A DNA stretch of 64,000 nt from Sphingobacterium micropteri (GTDB taxonomy: Bacteria; Bacteroidota; Bacteroidia; Sphingobacteriales; Sphingobacteriaceae), in NCBI RefSeq assembly GCF_014692515.1, contig NZ_JACOIK010000003.1, positions 62,001 to 126,000 on the forward strand, written 5' to 3'. Both the position numbers and the translations under genes were made by a program. Shown in pieces: positions 53,773 through 62,104 of the stretch (within the stretch, counting starts at the first letter, position 1; each line of letters begins with the position of its first letter). The notes under the pieces are model-generated. The model was not told where the DNA came from, did no database searches, and worked only from the letters and a program-made list of their open reading frames with translations.

Positions 53773-55479
53773 TTAATTTTTTATAATAAACTTATGGTCG
53801 CCTTCGACAACAATGTTAATCAGGTTCTTTTGGCGTAAACTTTTTGTCGCTGTATCCCATTTTTTTCCACTCAATCCGGTTGCCTGCTTCACGTCTGCCA
53901 AGATATTGCGTTCTTCCGTAAGTTGTGCCAATAATAGCTTTTCATCCTCCGTCAATTCTATAATGGCTTCTTTTTTCTCCGGGCGCATCTGTGGGAAAAA
54001 GAGTACTTCCTGAATAGAAGCGTTATTGGTTAGGAACATAATCAAACGATCCATACCAATGCCAAGTCCCGAAGTAGGCGGCATACCATATTCCAACGCG
54101 CGTAAGAAATCTTGATCGATGAACATCGCTTCATCGTCTCCTTTTTCAGAAAGACGAAGTTGTTCTTCAAAACGTTCACGTTGATCTATGGGGTCGTTTA
54201 ATTCCGAATAAGCATTGGCAATTTCTTTTCCACATACCATGAGTTCGAAACGTTCCGTCAATTCCGGATTGTTCCGGTGTTTTTTGGTTAACGGCGACAT
54301 TTCGATAGGGTAATCTGTAATAAATGTAGGCTGAATATAATTACCTTCGCATTTCTCTCCGAAAATTTCATCAATCAGTTTACCTTTTCCCATCGTATCA
54401 TCAACCGCGACACCCATGTTTTTTGCAGCTTCACGAATTTCTTCTTCTGTTTTTCCTAAGATATCAAAGCCTGTGAATTCTTTGATGGCATCTGCCATGG
54501 TTATGCGTTTGTAGGGCGCTTTGAAATCGATTTCGTGATTTCCGAAAGTAGCTTTGGTTGTTCCATTGACAGCAAGCGCACAATGTTCGAGTAAGCGTTC
54601 CGTAAAGCTCATCATCCAGTTGTAGTCCTTGTACGCTACGTATATCTCCATCGCGGTAAATTCCGGATTGTGCGTACGATCCATTCCCTCATTACGAAAG
54701 TTTTTCGAAAACTCATATACCCCGTCGTAACCGCCTACAATAAGCCGCTTTAAATAAAGTTCGTTTGCAATACGTAAATATAGTGGAATATCTAATGCAT
54801 TGTGATGCGTCATAAATGGGCGTGCTGCGGCACCTCCCGGGATGGATTGAAGAACAGGTGTCTCCACCTCCATGTAGCCTGCATCGTTGAAGAACGTCCG
54901 CATGGCATTAAATAATTTAGTTCGTTTGACGAATATTTCCCGGTTTTGTGGATTAACGATTAAGTCGACATAACGCATGCGGTAGCGTTGCTCCGGATCG
55001 GTAAATGCATCATACGTTTTACCATCTGCTTCTTTCACAATAGGTAAAGGACGCAATGATTTCGTCAATATGGTGAGCTTTTCGACATGGATGGAGATTT
55101 CGCCAGTTTGGGTCGTGAAAACATATCCGTCAATGCCGACGATATCACCGATATCCAATAGCTTCTTAAAAACGGTATTATATAAGGTTTTGTCTTCACC
55201 TAGACATATGTCGTCCCGTTTTACGTAAGCCTGAATACGTCCCGTAGCATCCTGCAATTCCATAAACGATGCGCTCCCCATAATACGGCGGCTCATCATT
55301 CGTCCGGCAAAACGGATGTTTTTATAATTTAATTTATCTCTTTCGTAATTTTCCAGAATATCTGCAGCAGAGACATTTACTTTAAACTCATCCGCTGGAT
55401 AAGGGTTAACACCTAAGTCGATAAGGGCTTGAAGGTTTAGTCTACGCTGTTGTTCCTGTTCTGATAATACAGTGCTCAT
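53773..55479 (-). CDS. lysS: Lysine-tRNA ligase, class II, with a C-terminal extension
   Basis: Charges tRNA-Lys with lysine. The 568-residue protein has an N-terminal OB-fold (about 55-155: IRFAGRMMSRRIMGSASFMELQD), and the class II catalytic core: motif 2 FRNEGMDRTHNPEFTAMEIY near 262-281 and motif 3 GLGIGMDRLIMFLTNN near 475-490. After the core ends, at about 505, a region of about 60 residues follows (ELTEDEKLLLAQLTEERNIL, then SGKKWDTATKSLRQKNLINIV), a helical/winged-helix-like extension. The extension is, as I recall, common in Bacteroidota. CAAAAATA at 55510-55517, read on the minus strand as TATTTTTG, is a likely -7 box. Confidence 0.96.
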   Translation of the reverse strand: MSTVLSEQEQQRRLNLQALIDLGVNPYPADEFKVNVSAADILENYERDKLNYKNIRFAGRMMSRRIMGSASFMELQDATGRIQAYVKRDDICLGEDKTLYNTVFKKLLDIGDIVGIDGYVFTTQTGEISIHVEKLTILTKSLRPLPIVKEADGKTYDAFTDPEQRYRMRYVDLIVNPQNREIFVKRTKLFNAMRTFFNDAGYMEVETPVLQSIPGGAAARPFMTHHNALDIPLYLRIANELYLKRLIVGGYDGVYEFSKNFRNEGMDRTHNPEFTAMEIYVAYKDYNWMMSFTERLLEHCALAVNGTTKATFGNHEIDFKAPYKRITMADAIKEFTGFDILGKTEEEIREAAKNMGVAVDDTMGKGKLIDEIFGEKCEGNYIQPTFITDYPIEMSPLTKKHRNNPELTERFELMVCGKEIANAYSELNDPIDQRERFEEQLRLSEKGDDEAMFIDQDFLRALEYGMPPTSGLGIGMDRLIMFLTNNASIQEVLFFPQMRPEKKEAIIELTEDEKLLLAQLTEERNILADVKQATGLSGKKWDTATKSLRQKNLINIVVEGDHKFIIKN

Positions 55480-55593
55480 GTTGATGATTCAAAGTGCTAA
55501 ATGAGAACGCAAAAATAGGAAAAAAAGTGGAAAAGAGGTTAGATAATTTGTACATTAGCGACATAACTAATGCGTTATAATTGTCAATCTTAA

Positions 55594-58500
55594 ATGCGAC
55601 TTCTGTATAAATTTTGTTTGTGCTGTTTTATATTAGGGATGAATGTCTCTATAGCTGAATCCCAAATTCAGCCTTCTTATTATTTTCATAACCTGAATAT
55701 CAATAATGGCCTCTCTCAAAATACCGTAAATGCTATTATCCAAGATGAGAGTGGATTTATGTGGTTTGGAACAAAAGACGGTCTGAATCGATATGATGGA
55801 ATATCTTTTAAAACTTATAGAGACCATAAAGACAGTAACAACGGGCTGAAACATGGTTTCATAACGACCCTATATGAGGGACAGAATCATTCGATTTGGG
55901 TTGGTACTGATTTAGGTGTTTATGTCTACCATCCCAATGAAGAATATTTTGATCATTTTTCGATTCCAGCACAAAATGGGCGGATAATGGATAAGACTAT
56001 AAACAAAATTGGTCGGGGTATAAATGGTTCTACGCTGTTTGCGGTAGATGGGCTTGGTCTCTTCGTATATGAGGAACAACAAAAGAAACTTCATAACTAT
56101 CCATTTTCTACATTGGGTTCCGTACGGGAGTTTCAACTTGATAGAAGCGGTCGAATCTGGATTACCTTTTACAAAGGTTTATATTATACAGATGATAATT
56201 TCAAAACGGTGGAACCTTATCGATGGAAAGACGGTACAGAACCATTTAAGGACGAATCAATTACGACACTTTATTTGGAGAAATCAGGTTTTGTTTTCAT
56301 GGGGTCGGAAAAAAATGGTCTCATCGAATTAGACCTAAAGGCGCAGACAATGCGCAGATTACCGCTTTCACTACGTGCTTACGATCCTATTTTTGTGCGC
56401 TGCTTGCAACCTTATTCAGAGGACGAATTGTGGGTCGGAACAGAAACAGGTGTTTATATCTATAATCTATCAAATAAAACCTCTCGACAATTACAGTATA
56501 CACCATCGGATCCCTTTTCCTTATCAGATAATGCGATATACTCCTTATACAAGGATAGAGAAGGAGGAATGTGGATAGGTTCTTATTTCGGTGGTGTAAA
56601 TTACTATCCTAAACAGACAACCTATTTTGAGAAATATTACCCTACCAATGATAGTAAGACCCTACAGGGCCAGCGTGTGCGGGAGATTTGCAAAGGTAAT
56701 GGACAGGATCTCTGGATTGGAACAGAGGATGCCGGACTTTTTCGTTTTAATACACAGACCAAAGAATTCAAACATTTTAATGCGAGTGCTAGTTTTTCTA
56801 ACATACATGGGCTGTGCATGGATGGTGATGAACTCTGGGTTGGAACATTTTCAAAAGGTGTGCGTGTTATCAATACAGCCACAGGGCAAGTAAAATCGTT
56901 TACCGTTGAGGACAATCCTGGTACGATTGCGGACAATTATGTGTTCTCTATATGTAAAGTTTCTGATGGAGATATTTATCTCGGGACATCTTTGAACCTG
57001 ATGAGATATGATAAAAAGAGAGGGACATTTGAAAAGATACCAGAATTGCAACAGAATCTGGTGTATGATATAAAAGAAGACTTTTATGGGAATATATGGG
57101 TGGCAACATATAGTAATGGACTCTATCGACGTGATCATATAAGTAGGAAATGGGAACATTTTCAACAATCCGAAAAAAAAGGTGGTCTTCCCTATAATAA
57201 AATTTTGAGCATCTTCGAAGATAGTAAAAGGCAAATATGGGTTACTACACAAGGAAAAGGTTTTTGTAAGTACGATGATGCTACCAAAACTTTCGTCCAG
57301 TATCAAGACCAGACTAACCTGAATTATGGCGTCGTCTACCAGATAATAGAAGACGATCAGGGCTTCTTTTGGTTAACGACTAATAATGGCTTAATTCGGT
57401 TTCAGCCAGAGGATGGAACTACCAAAACGTATACTGTAGCCAGCGGACTCTTGAGTGATCAATTCAATTACAAATCCAGTTATAAAACCGCAGAAGGAAA
57501 TATTCTATTTGGATGTATCAGTGGTCTTATATCCTTTAACCCCAATACTTTTAGCGAAAACACGTATATCCCTCCTGTATACATTACCGATTTTTTCTTG
57601 TTTGGAAAGGCTGTTAATGTCGCCAACGAAAAATCTCCTCTACAACAGAGTATTTTATATTCAGATTCGATAACGCTTCGGCATGATCAGAATCACTTTT
57701 CCCTTCGGATTGCGGCACTGAGTTACCAAGCGCCCAAAGTGAATGCCATACAGTATAAATTGGAAGGAATTGGAGAAGAATGGCAAAATGTAACCGAGTC
57801 CTCTTTGATTAGCTATTCGAACCTAAGTAGTGGTAAATATTTTTTTAAGGTACGTGGTTCAAACAATGATAAGTTGTGGAATCCGGTAGAAAAAGTGCTT
57901 TATATTGAGATTTTACCTCCCTTTTACTTAACATCTTGGGCATATACGATTTATTTGGCGCTTCTTGTTGGTATAATCCTATTCTTTTTTAAGTTTTTCA
58001 GGAATCGCCAGCAGCTCAAGCAAAAATGGTTTATGCAGAAACTGGAACAGGATAAAGAACGTGAATTGCACGATGCTAAAATTAGCTTTTTTACCAATAT
58101 AACGCACGAGATACGGACGCCACTTACGCTTATAAAAGGGCCCTTGGAACATATCATCGTAAAAAATAGTATCGAAGATCCTGATGTGTTGGAAGATCTG
58201 CATATTATGAAAAATAATGCCGATCGATTGCTGGACTTAACGAATCAATTGCTGGATTTTCGGAAATCCGAACGAGAAGGATTCTTATTAAGATTATCAG
58301 CATATGATATACCAGTTATTCTAAAAGAAATACACCAAAGTTTTTCTCCCTTAATTAGAGAATATGACCGCGAGTTTATCTTGAATGTGGAGGAGGATAC
58401 ATTCTCGGCGTTTATAGATAAGGAGGCATTTGTTAAAATCATATCTAATCTTTTTAGTAATGCTATCAAATATGCAGATCGATATATTCACGTGCGCTTA

Positions 58501-59565
58501 CAAATCGATAAACAGGAAGACCTCTTTGAAATTCATGTAGAAAGCGATGGTATGGTGATACCAGATGAACAACATGAAGAAATATTTAAACCTTTTATAC
58601 GACTTCATGAATGGAGCCAAACGAATGTACCCGGCACAGGCATAGGTATGTATTTGGCGCGGACTTTAGCGGAATTGCATAATGGGAAATTGCTGTTGTT
58701 GACCACGACAAATAAAAATATATTCTCTTTAGTTATTCCGATATATCATCAATCTAATGCGATAGAAATAAAAGACGAAGTACATGAATTTAGCGAAACC
58801 AATATAGACACCTCTGCCAAGTCCCACACCATATTGATTGTGGAAGACAGCTTAGAGATGCAGCGTTTTATCAAAAAGGTATTACCCGAAAAATATAAAA
58901 TACAGGTTGCGTCGAACGGAGAAGAGGCTTTGGCGTTATTAAAGACAAGTTTTGTGACCTTGGTTATTAGCGATGTCATGATGCCCGGAATGAGTGGTGT
59001 TGAATTGTGTCGACTTATTAAATCAGATATTAATTATAGTCATACTCCGGTAGTATTGCTAACGGCAAAGACCGCCTTACAGTCAAAAATAGAGGGAATT
59101 GATGTTGGGGCCGATGCATATGTGGAAAAGCCATTTTCACCAGATTATCTTTTAGCGATTATAGCTAATTTAATTAATAACAGAGAGAAGCTTCGTGAAG
59201 CATTTATGAAGAATCCGTTGACGGTCTCCAATACCATGGTAAATAATGAAGCGGATATTGTTTTTTTGAATACATTACGAGACGAAATTCATCGAAATAT
59301 AAGTAACGCTGACCTTACTATAGAGGAAATAGCGGAAGCGTTGAATATGAGCAGAGCTAGTTTTTATAGAAAGATCAAAGGTCTGCTGGATATGAAACCC
59401 AACGAATATATTCGGTTAGAACGATTGAAAATGGCCGCACATTTGATAAAAGAGAATAAATACCCCATCGGAGAGATTTGCTATATCGTCGGTTTTAACT
59501 CGCCATCCTATTTTGCCAAGTGCTTTTGTGAGCAATTTGGAGTATTACCTAAGGATTATAATTAA
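55594..59565 (+). CDS. Hybrid two-component system regulator (HTCS)
   Basis: A 1323-residue inner-membrane sensor and transcription factor. Domains in order: signal peptide (about 1-24), two-propeller periplasmic sensor built from Reg_prop repeats (about 30-690, e.g. GFMWFGTKDGLNRYDG), Y_Y_Y domain (about 715-780), membrane helix (about 787-806), histidine kinase with phospho-acceptor His838 in ITHEIRTPLTLIKGP, ATPase domain (SNLFSNAIKYA, GTGIGMYLARTLAELHNG), receiver domain with phospho-acceptor Asp1127 (VISDVMMPGMSGVE), and a C-terminal AraC helix-turn-helix (about 1220-1320). HTCS proteins sense oligosaccharides and control the neighbouring PUL, here the genes from 59.7 kb on. Confidence 0.97.
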   Translation: MRLLYKFCLCCFILGMNVSIAESQIQPSYYFHNLNINNGLSQNTVNAIIQDESGFMWFGTKDGLNRYDGISFKTYRDHKDSNNGLKHGFITTLYEGQNHSIWVGTDLGVYVYHPNEEYFDHFSIPAQNGRIMDKTINKIGRGINGSTLFAVDGLGLFVYEEQQKKLHNYPFSTLGSVREFQLDRSGRIWITFYKGLYYTDDNFKTVEPYRWKDGTEPFKDESITTLYLEKSGFVFMGSEKNGLIELDLKAQTMRRLPLSLRAYDPIFVRCLQPYSEDELWVGTETGVYIYNLSNKTSRQLQYTPSDPFSLSDNAIYSLYKDREGGMWIGSYFGGVNYYPKQTTYFEKYYPTNDSKTLQGQRVREICKGNGQDLWIGTEDAGLFRFNTQTKEFKHFNASASFSNIHGLCMDGDELWVGTFSKGVRVINTATGQVKSFTVEDNPGTIADNYVFSICKVSDGDIYLGTSLNLMRYDKKRGTFEKIPELQQNLVYDIKEDFYGNIWVATYSNGLYRRDHISRKWEHFQQSEKKGGLPYNKILSIFEDSKRQIWVTTQGKGFCKYDDATKTFVQYQDQTNLNYGVVYQIIEDDQGFFWLTTNNGLIRFQPEDGTTKTYTVASGLLSDQFNYKSSYKTAEGNILFGCISGLISFNPNTFSENTYIPPVYITDFFLFGKAVNVANEKSPLQQSILYSDSITLRHDQNHFSLRIAALSYQAPKVNAIQYKLEGIGEEWQNVTESSLISYSNLSSGKYFFKVRGSNNDKLWNPVEKVLYIEILPPFYLTSWAYTIYLALLVGIILFFFKFFRNRQQLKQKWFMQKLEQDKERELHDAKISFFTNITHEIRTPLTLIKGPLEHIIVKNSIEDPDVLEDLHIMKNNADRLLDLTNQLLDFRKSEREGFLLRLSAYDIPVILKEIHQSFSPLIREYDREFILNVEEDTFSAFIDKEAFVKIISNLFSNAIKYADRYIHVRLQIDKQEDLFEIHVESDGMVIPDEQHEEIFKPFIRLHEWSQTNVPGTGIGMYLARTLAELHNGKLLLLTTTNKNIFSLVIPIYHQSNAIEIKDEVHEFSETNIDTSAKSHTILIVEDSLEMQRFIKKVLPEKYKIQVASNGEEALALLKTSFVTLVISDVMMPGMSGVELCRLIKSDINYSHTPVVLLTAKTALQSKIEGIDVGADAYVEKPFSPDYLLAIIANLINNREKLREAFMKNPLTVSNTMVNNEADIVFLNTLRDEIHRNISNADLTIEEIAEALNMSRASFYRKIKGLLDMKPNEYIRLERLKMAAHLIKENKYPIGEICYIVGFNSPSYFAKCFCEQFGVLPKDYN

Positions 59566-59666
59566 TTTTCTGTTAATGAGTGTTTTATGTATTTTTCTTA
59601 TGCAAGAATGATACGAATCTTCCATTTATTGAGACTTTTTTTCTAACAAGAAAAGTCTTAGCACAC

Positions 59667-59710
59667 TACATTTGCCAATGCAATTGATACATTGATTAGT
59701 ATCAATTGCA
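59667..59710 (+). promoter_or_regulatory. -7 element and 12-bp inverted repeat upstream of the IPT/NHL gene
   Basis: TACATTTG (59667-59674) matches TAnnTTTG. Just after it TGCAATTGATAC (59679-59690) and GTATCAATTGCA (59699-59710) form a perfect 12-bp inverted repeat with an 8-nt loop. It covers the expected transcription start. No TTG lies at the normal distance, as expected for an activator-dependent promoter. A smaller repeat, AGACTTTT/AAAAGTCT, is at 59632-59658. Confidence 0.5.
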
Positions 59711-59745
59711 CACCAGGTACTATTATAAACTTTAATTTAAATCTA

Positions 59746-61056
59746 ATGGAAAATTCTCGAATGAAGATTTTTGTAAACCGGATTGGCTTGTTCGCGTTGC
59801 TGGTCTCGGTTTACCTTGCCGGATGTCGTCAAGACACCAAAGTTGAACTCGTAAAAGATCCGGTAGTTACCAGCTATACTCCGGAAGCTGGGCGCGCCGG
59901 AACAGAGATTGTTATACAAGGAGAGAACTTTGGAAATGAAATAACCGATGTGAAAGTATGGGTTAACAGCTTGCAGGCACAGGTTGTCAGTGTAGTTCCA
60001 ACACGGATATACGCTGTTATTCCCACTGCGGCTGGAAGTGGGGCTGTCAAAGTATCCATTCGCGAAAAGGAGTTTGATTTGTCTAGTCAGTTTACATTTC
60101 AGTTTACCCGTAACGTATCCACCTATAGTGGTAGTGGTACCGCGGTCAGTGTTGATGGAGCACTTCGGCAGGCCAGTTTCAACAGACCTTATTGGTTGGC
60201 GTATGATAAAAAAGATGATGCATTATTTGTTTTGGAAGAAGGACGACGTGTTAGACGGATTAAAGATGGAATGGTGAAAACTGTTGCTTCCCTTTCCGGA
60301 TCAATTAATAACCCAAGAAGTATTACGATGTCGATAACATGTGATACCCTATTCATTGGTAATGATAATGCGGGCAATGCGAATAATGTTTCGGTCGCCA
60401 TCCTTACCAGAGACACTGATTTTAGCATCCAGCAGAATTACGTGATGTCGGCTCCATCAAACCATGTTAATTTCGCTGGAGTACATCCGCTTGATGGTAC
60501 ACTTATTTTCTATTGTTGGCCAAGAAAGCTGTACAAATGGAATAAGTCTACTAATCGTGCAGAATTATTGTATGATCTAGCGACGGTTGCCGGCATCAAT
60601 GGTGATTTCTATGCAAATTTTGCCTTTTCGCCCGATGGAACATCAATGTATGTCGTCGCTAAATATCCCTTTATTGGCATACTTCGCGCAGCATATAGCC
60701 CATTCACAAATGAAATTGTAGGCAATTTCCAGCGATTTGTCGGTACCGGCTCTTGGGGCCAATCTGATGGCAATGGTACAAATGCAAGTTTTGATCAGCC
60801 TGCACAAGTTATAGTAGACCCACAGGGTACACTATATCTTGCGGAAAAGTTTAATCATTGGATACGCACGGTGTCTCCCTCAGGTGATGTATTGAAATAT
60901 GTAGGGGATGGGGGGCCAGGAAATCAAGGGTTTGCGGATGGACAAGGAGGCAGTGCTAAATTCAATGAACCAGAAGGCATCGCGATGGATAAAAACGGGA
61001 ATATATATGTGGCCGATCTGGTAAATTCAAGGATTAGAGTGATAAAAGACGAATAA
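59746..61056 (+). CDS. IPT/TIG and NHL-repeat surface lipoprotein
   Basis: A 436-residue lipoprotein (lipobox LAGC near residue 27). An IPT/TIG immunoglobulin-like domain (about 42-120: PVVTSYTPEAGRAGTEIVIQGENFG) is followed by an NHL beta-propeller (about 130-435) with FNRPYWLAYDKKDDALFVLEEG, FDQPAQVIVDPQGTLYLAEKFNHWIRTV and FNEPEGIAMDKNGNIYVADLVNSRIRV. Proteins of this kind are frequent in SusC/SusD loci as surface glycan-binding proteins. I moved the start to the ATG at 59746 because the longer frame starts at a TTG within the inverted repeat; 59761 is also possible. Confidence 0.88.
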   Translation: MENSRMKIFVNRIGLFALLVSVYLAGCRQDTKVELVKDPVVTSYTPEAGRAGTEIVIQGENFGNEITDVKVWVNSLQAQVVSVVPTRIYAVIPTAAGSGAVKVSIREKEFDLSSQFTFQFTRNVSTYSGSGTAVSVDGALRQASFNRPYWLAYDKKDDALFVLEEGRRVRRIKDGMVKTVASLSGSINNPRSITMSITCDTLFIGNDNAGNANNVSVAILTRDTDFSIQQNYVMSAPSNHVNFAGVHPLDGTLIFYCWPRKLYKWNKSTNRAELLYDLATVAGINGDFYANFAFSPDGTSMYVVAKYPFIGILRAAYSPFTNEIVGNFQRFVGTGSWGQSDGNGTNASFDQPAQVIVDPQGTLYLAEKFNHWIRTVSPSGDVLKYVGDGGPGNQGFADGQGGSAKFNEPEGIAMDKNGNIYVADLVNSRIRVIKDE

Positions 61057-61065
61057 ATTACATCG

Positions 61066-62067
61066 ATGAATAAAAAACAAAATAATATCTATTGTCTGTT
61101 GTTATCTGGATTGCTACTGTTGTCATGCCATAACAACCAGAGCTCGGTCAACGGTCAAGGCAACAAAGAAAACATATATTCCGCCGCAAAGGAAGAAGAA
61201 ATGTTGAATGCTATACCCTTAGCAGATCCATTTATCCTTTACCATGATCATGTATATTATGCATACGGAACGAGTTCAGATAAAGGGTTTGAGGTGTTTT
61301 TGTCTGATGACTTGCATGAATGGAAAAAACATCCAGAGATGTTGTTAAAAAAAGAGAACTCTTTTGGTGAGAAATGGTTTTGGGCACCGGAAGTTTACTA
61401 TAACGAAGCAAAAGGCAAATTTTATTTATTTTATTCTGCTGAAGAACATATCTGTGTGGCAACATCTAATTCGCCATTAGGTCCATTTCGCCAAGAAATT
61501 AAAAAACCGATGTTGGCGGAAAAAGGGATAGATTCCTCGCTCTTTATAGATGATGACGGTACGCCATACCTATATTTCGTCCGATTTACCAACGGGAATG
61601 TAATTTGGGTGGCTGAATTGGAAGATGATTGGGAAACCATCAAAGAAGAGACACTTACGATGTGCATAGAGGCTTCGACTGAAGGATGGGAAGCCGCTTT
61701 GGGACGTGTAACCGAAGGTGCTTCTGTACTTAAGCGTGATGGTTTATATTATATGTTGTATTCGGGTAATGATTTCAGAAGTCCCGATTACGGTGTGGGA
61801 TATGCTACGTCTTCATCACCAATAGGCCCTTGGCAAAAATCGGATAAGAATCCTATTCTTCAGAATCCACAAAAAGGTTTAACCGGCACTGGACACGGGG
61901 CGTATTTTCAAGATCAAGAAGGAGCGTATAAATATGTATTCCATGCACATCATGATACGACGACAGTGCATCCTCGATTTATGCATATCGCCAATCTCTC
62001 GATAGAAGACAAGGCCATAACAATAGATGAAAACTCCATATGGAGTCCTAAAACCAACAAGGAATAG
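61066..62067 (+). CDS. GH43-family glycoside hydrolase lipoprotein
   Basis: A 333-residue lipoprotein (lipobox LLSC near residue 20) with the five-bladed GH43 propeller. Catalytic residues by position in the motifs: base Asp54 in LADPFILYHDHVYYAYGT, pKa modulator Asp156 in GIDSSLFIDDDGTPYLYF and acid Glu217 in VTEGASVLKRDGLYYMLYSGND. WFWAPEVYYNEAKGKFYLFYSA is also typical. Family members act on arabinose- or xylose-containing chains, some on galactose. It is next to the NHL and SusC genes, so it is probably part of a plant- or arabinan-type glycan locus controlled by the HTCS. Confidence 0.92.
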   Translation: MNKKQNNIYCLLLSGLLLLSCHNNQSSVNGQGNKENIYSAAKEEEMLNAIPLADPFILYHDHVYYAYGTSSDKGFEVFLSDDLHEWKKHPEMLLKKENSFGEKWFWAPEVYYNEAKGKFYLFYSAEEHICVATSNSPLGPFRQEIKKPMLAEKGIDSSLFIDDDGTPYLYFVRFTNGNVIWVAELEDDWETIKEETLTMCIEASTEGWEAALGRVTEGASVLKRDGLYYMLYSGNDFRSPDYGVGYATSSSPIGPWQKSDKNPILQNPQKGLTGTGHGAYFQDQEGAYKYVFHAHHDTTTVHPRFMHIANLSIEDKAITIDENSIWSPKTNKE

Positions 62068-62104
62068 GGAGGGGAATAAATTAATGATATAAAAACATAT
62101 AATT

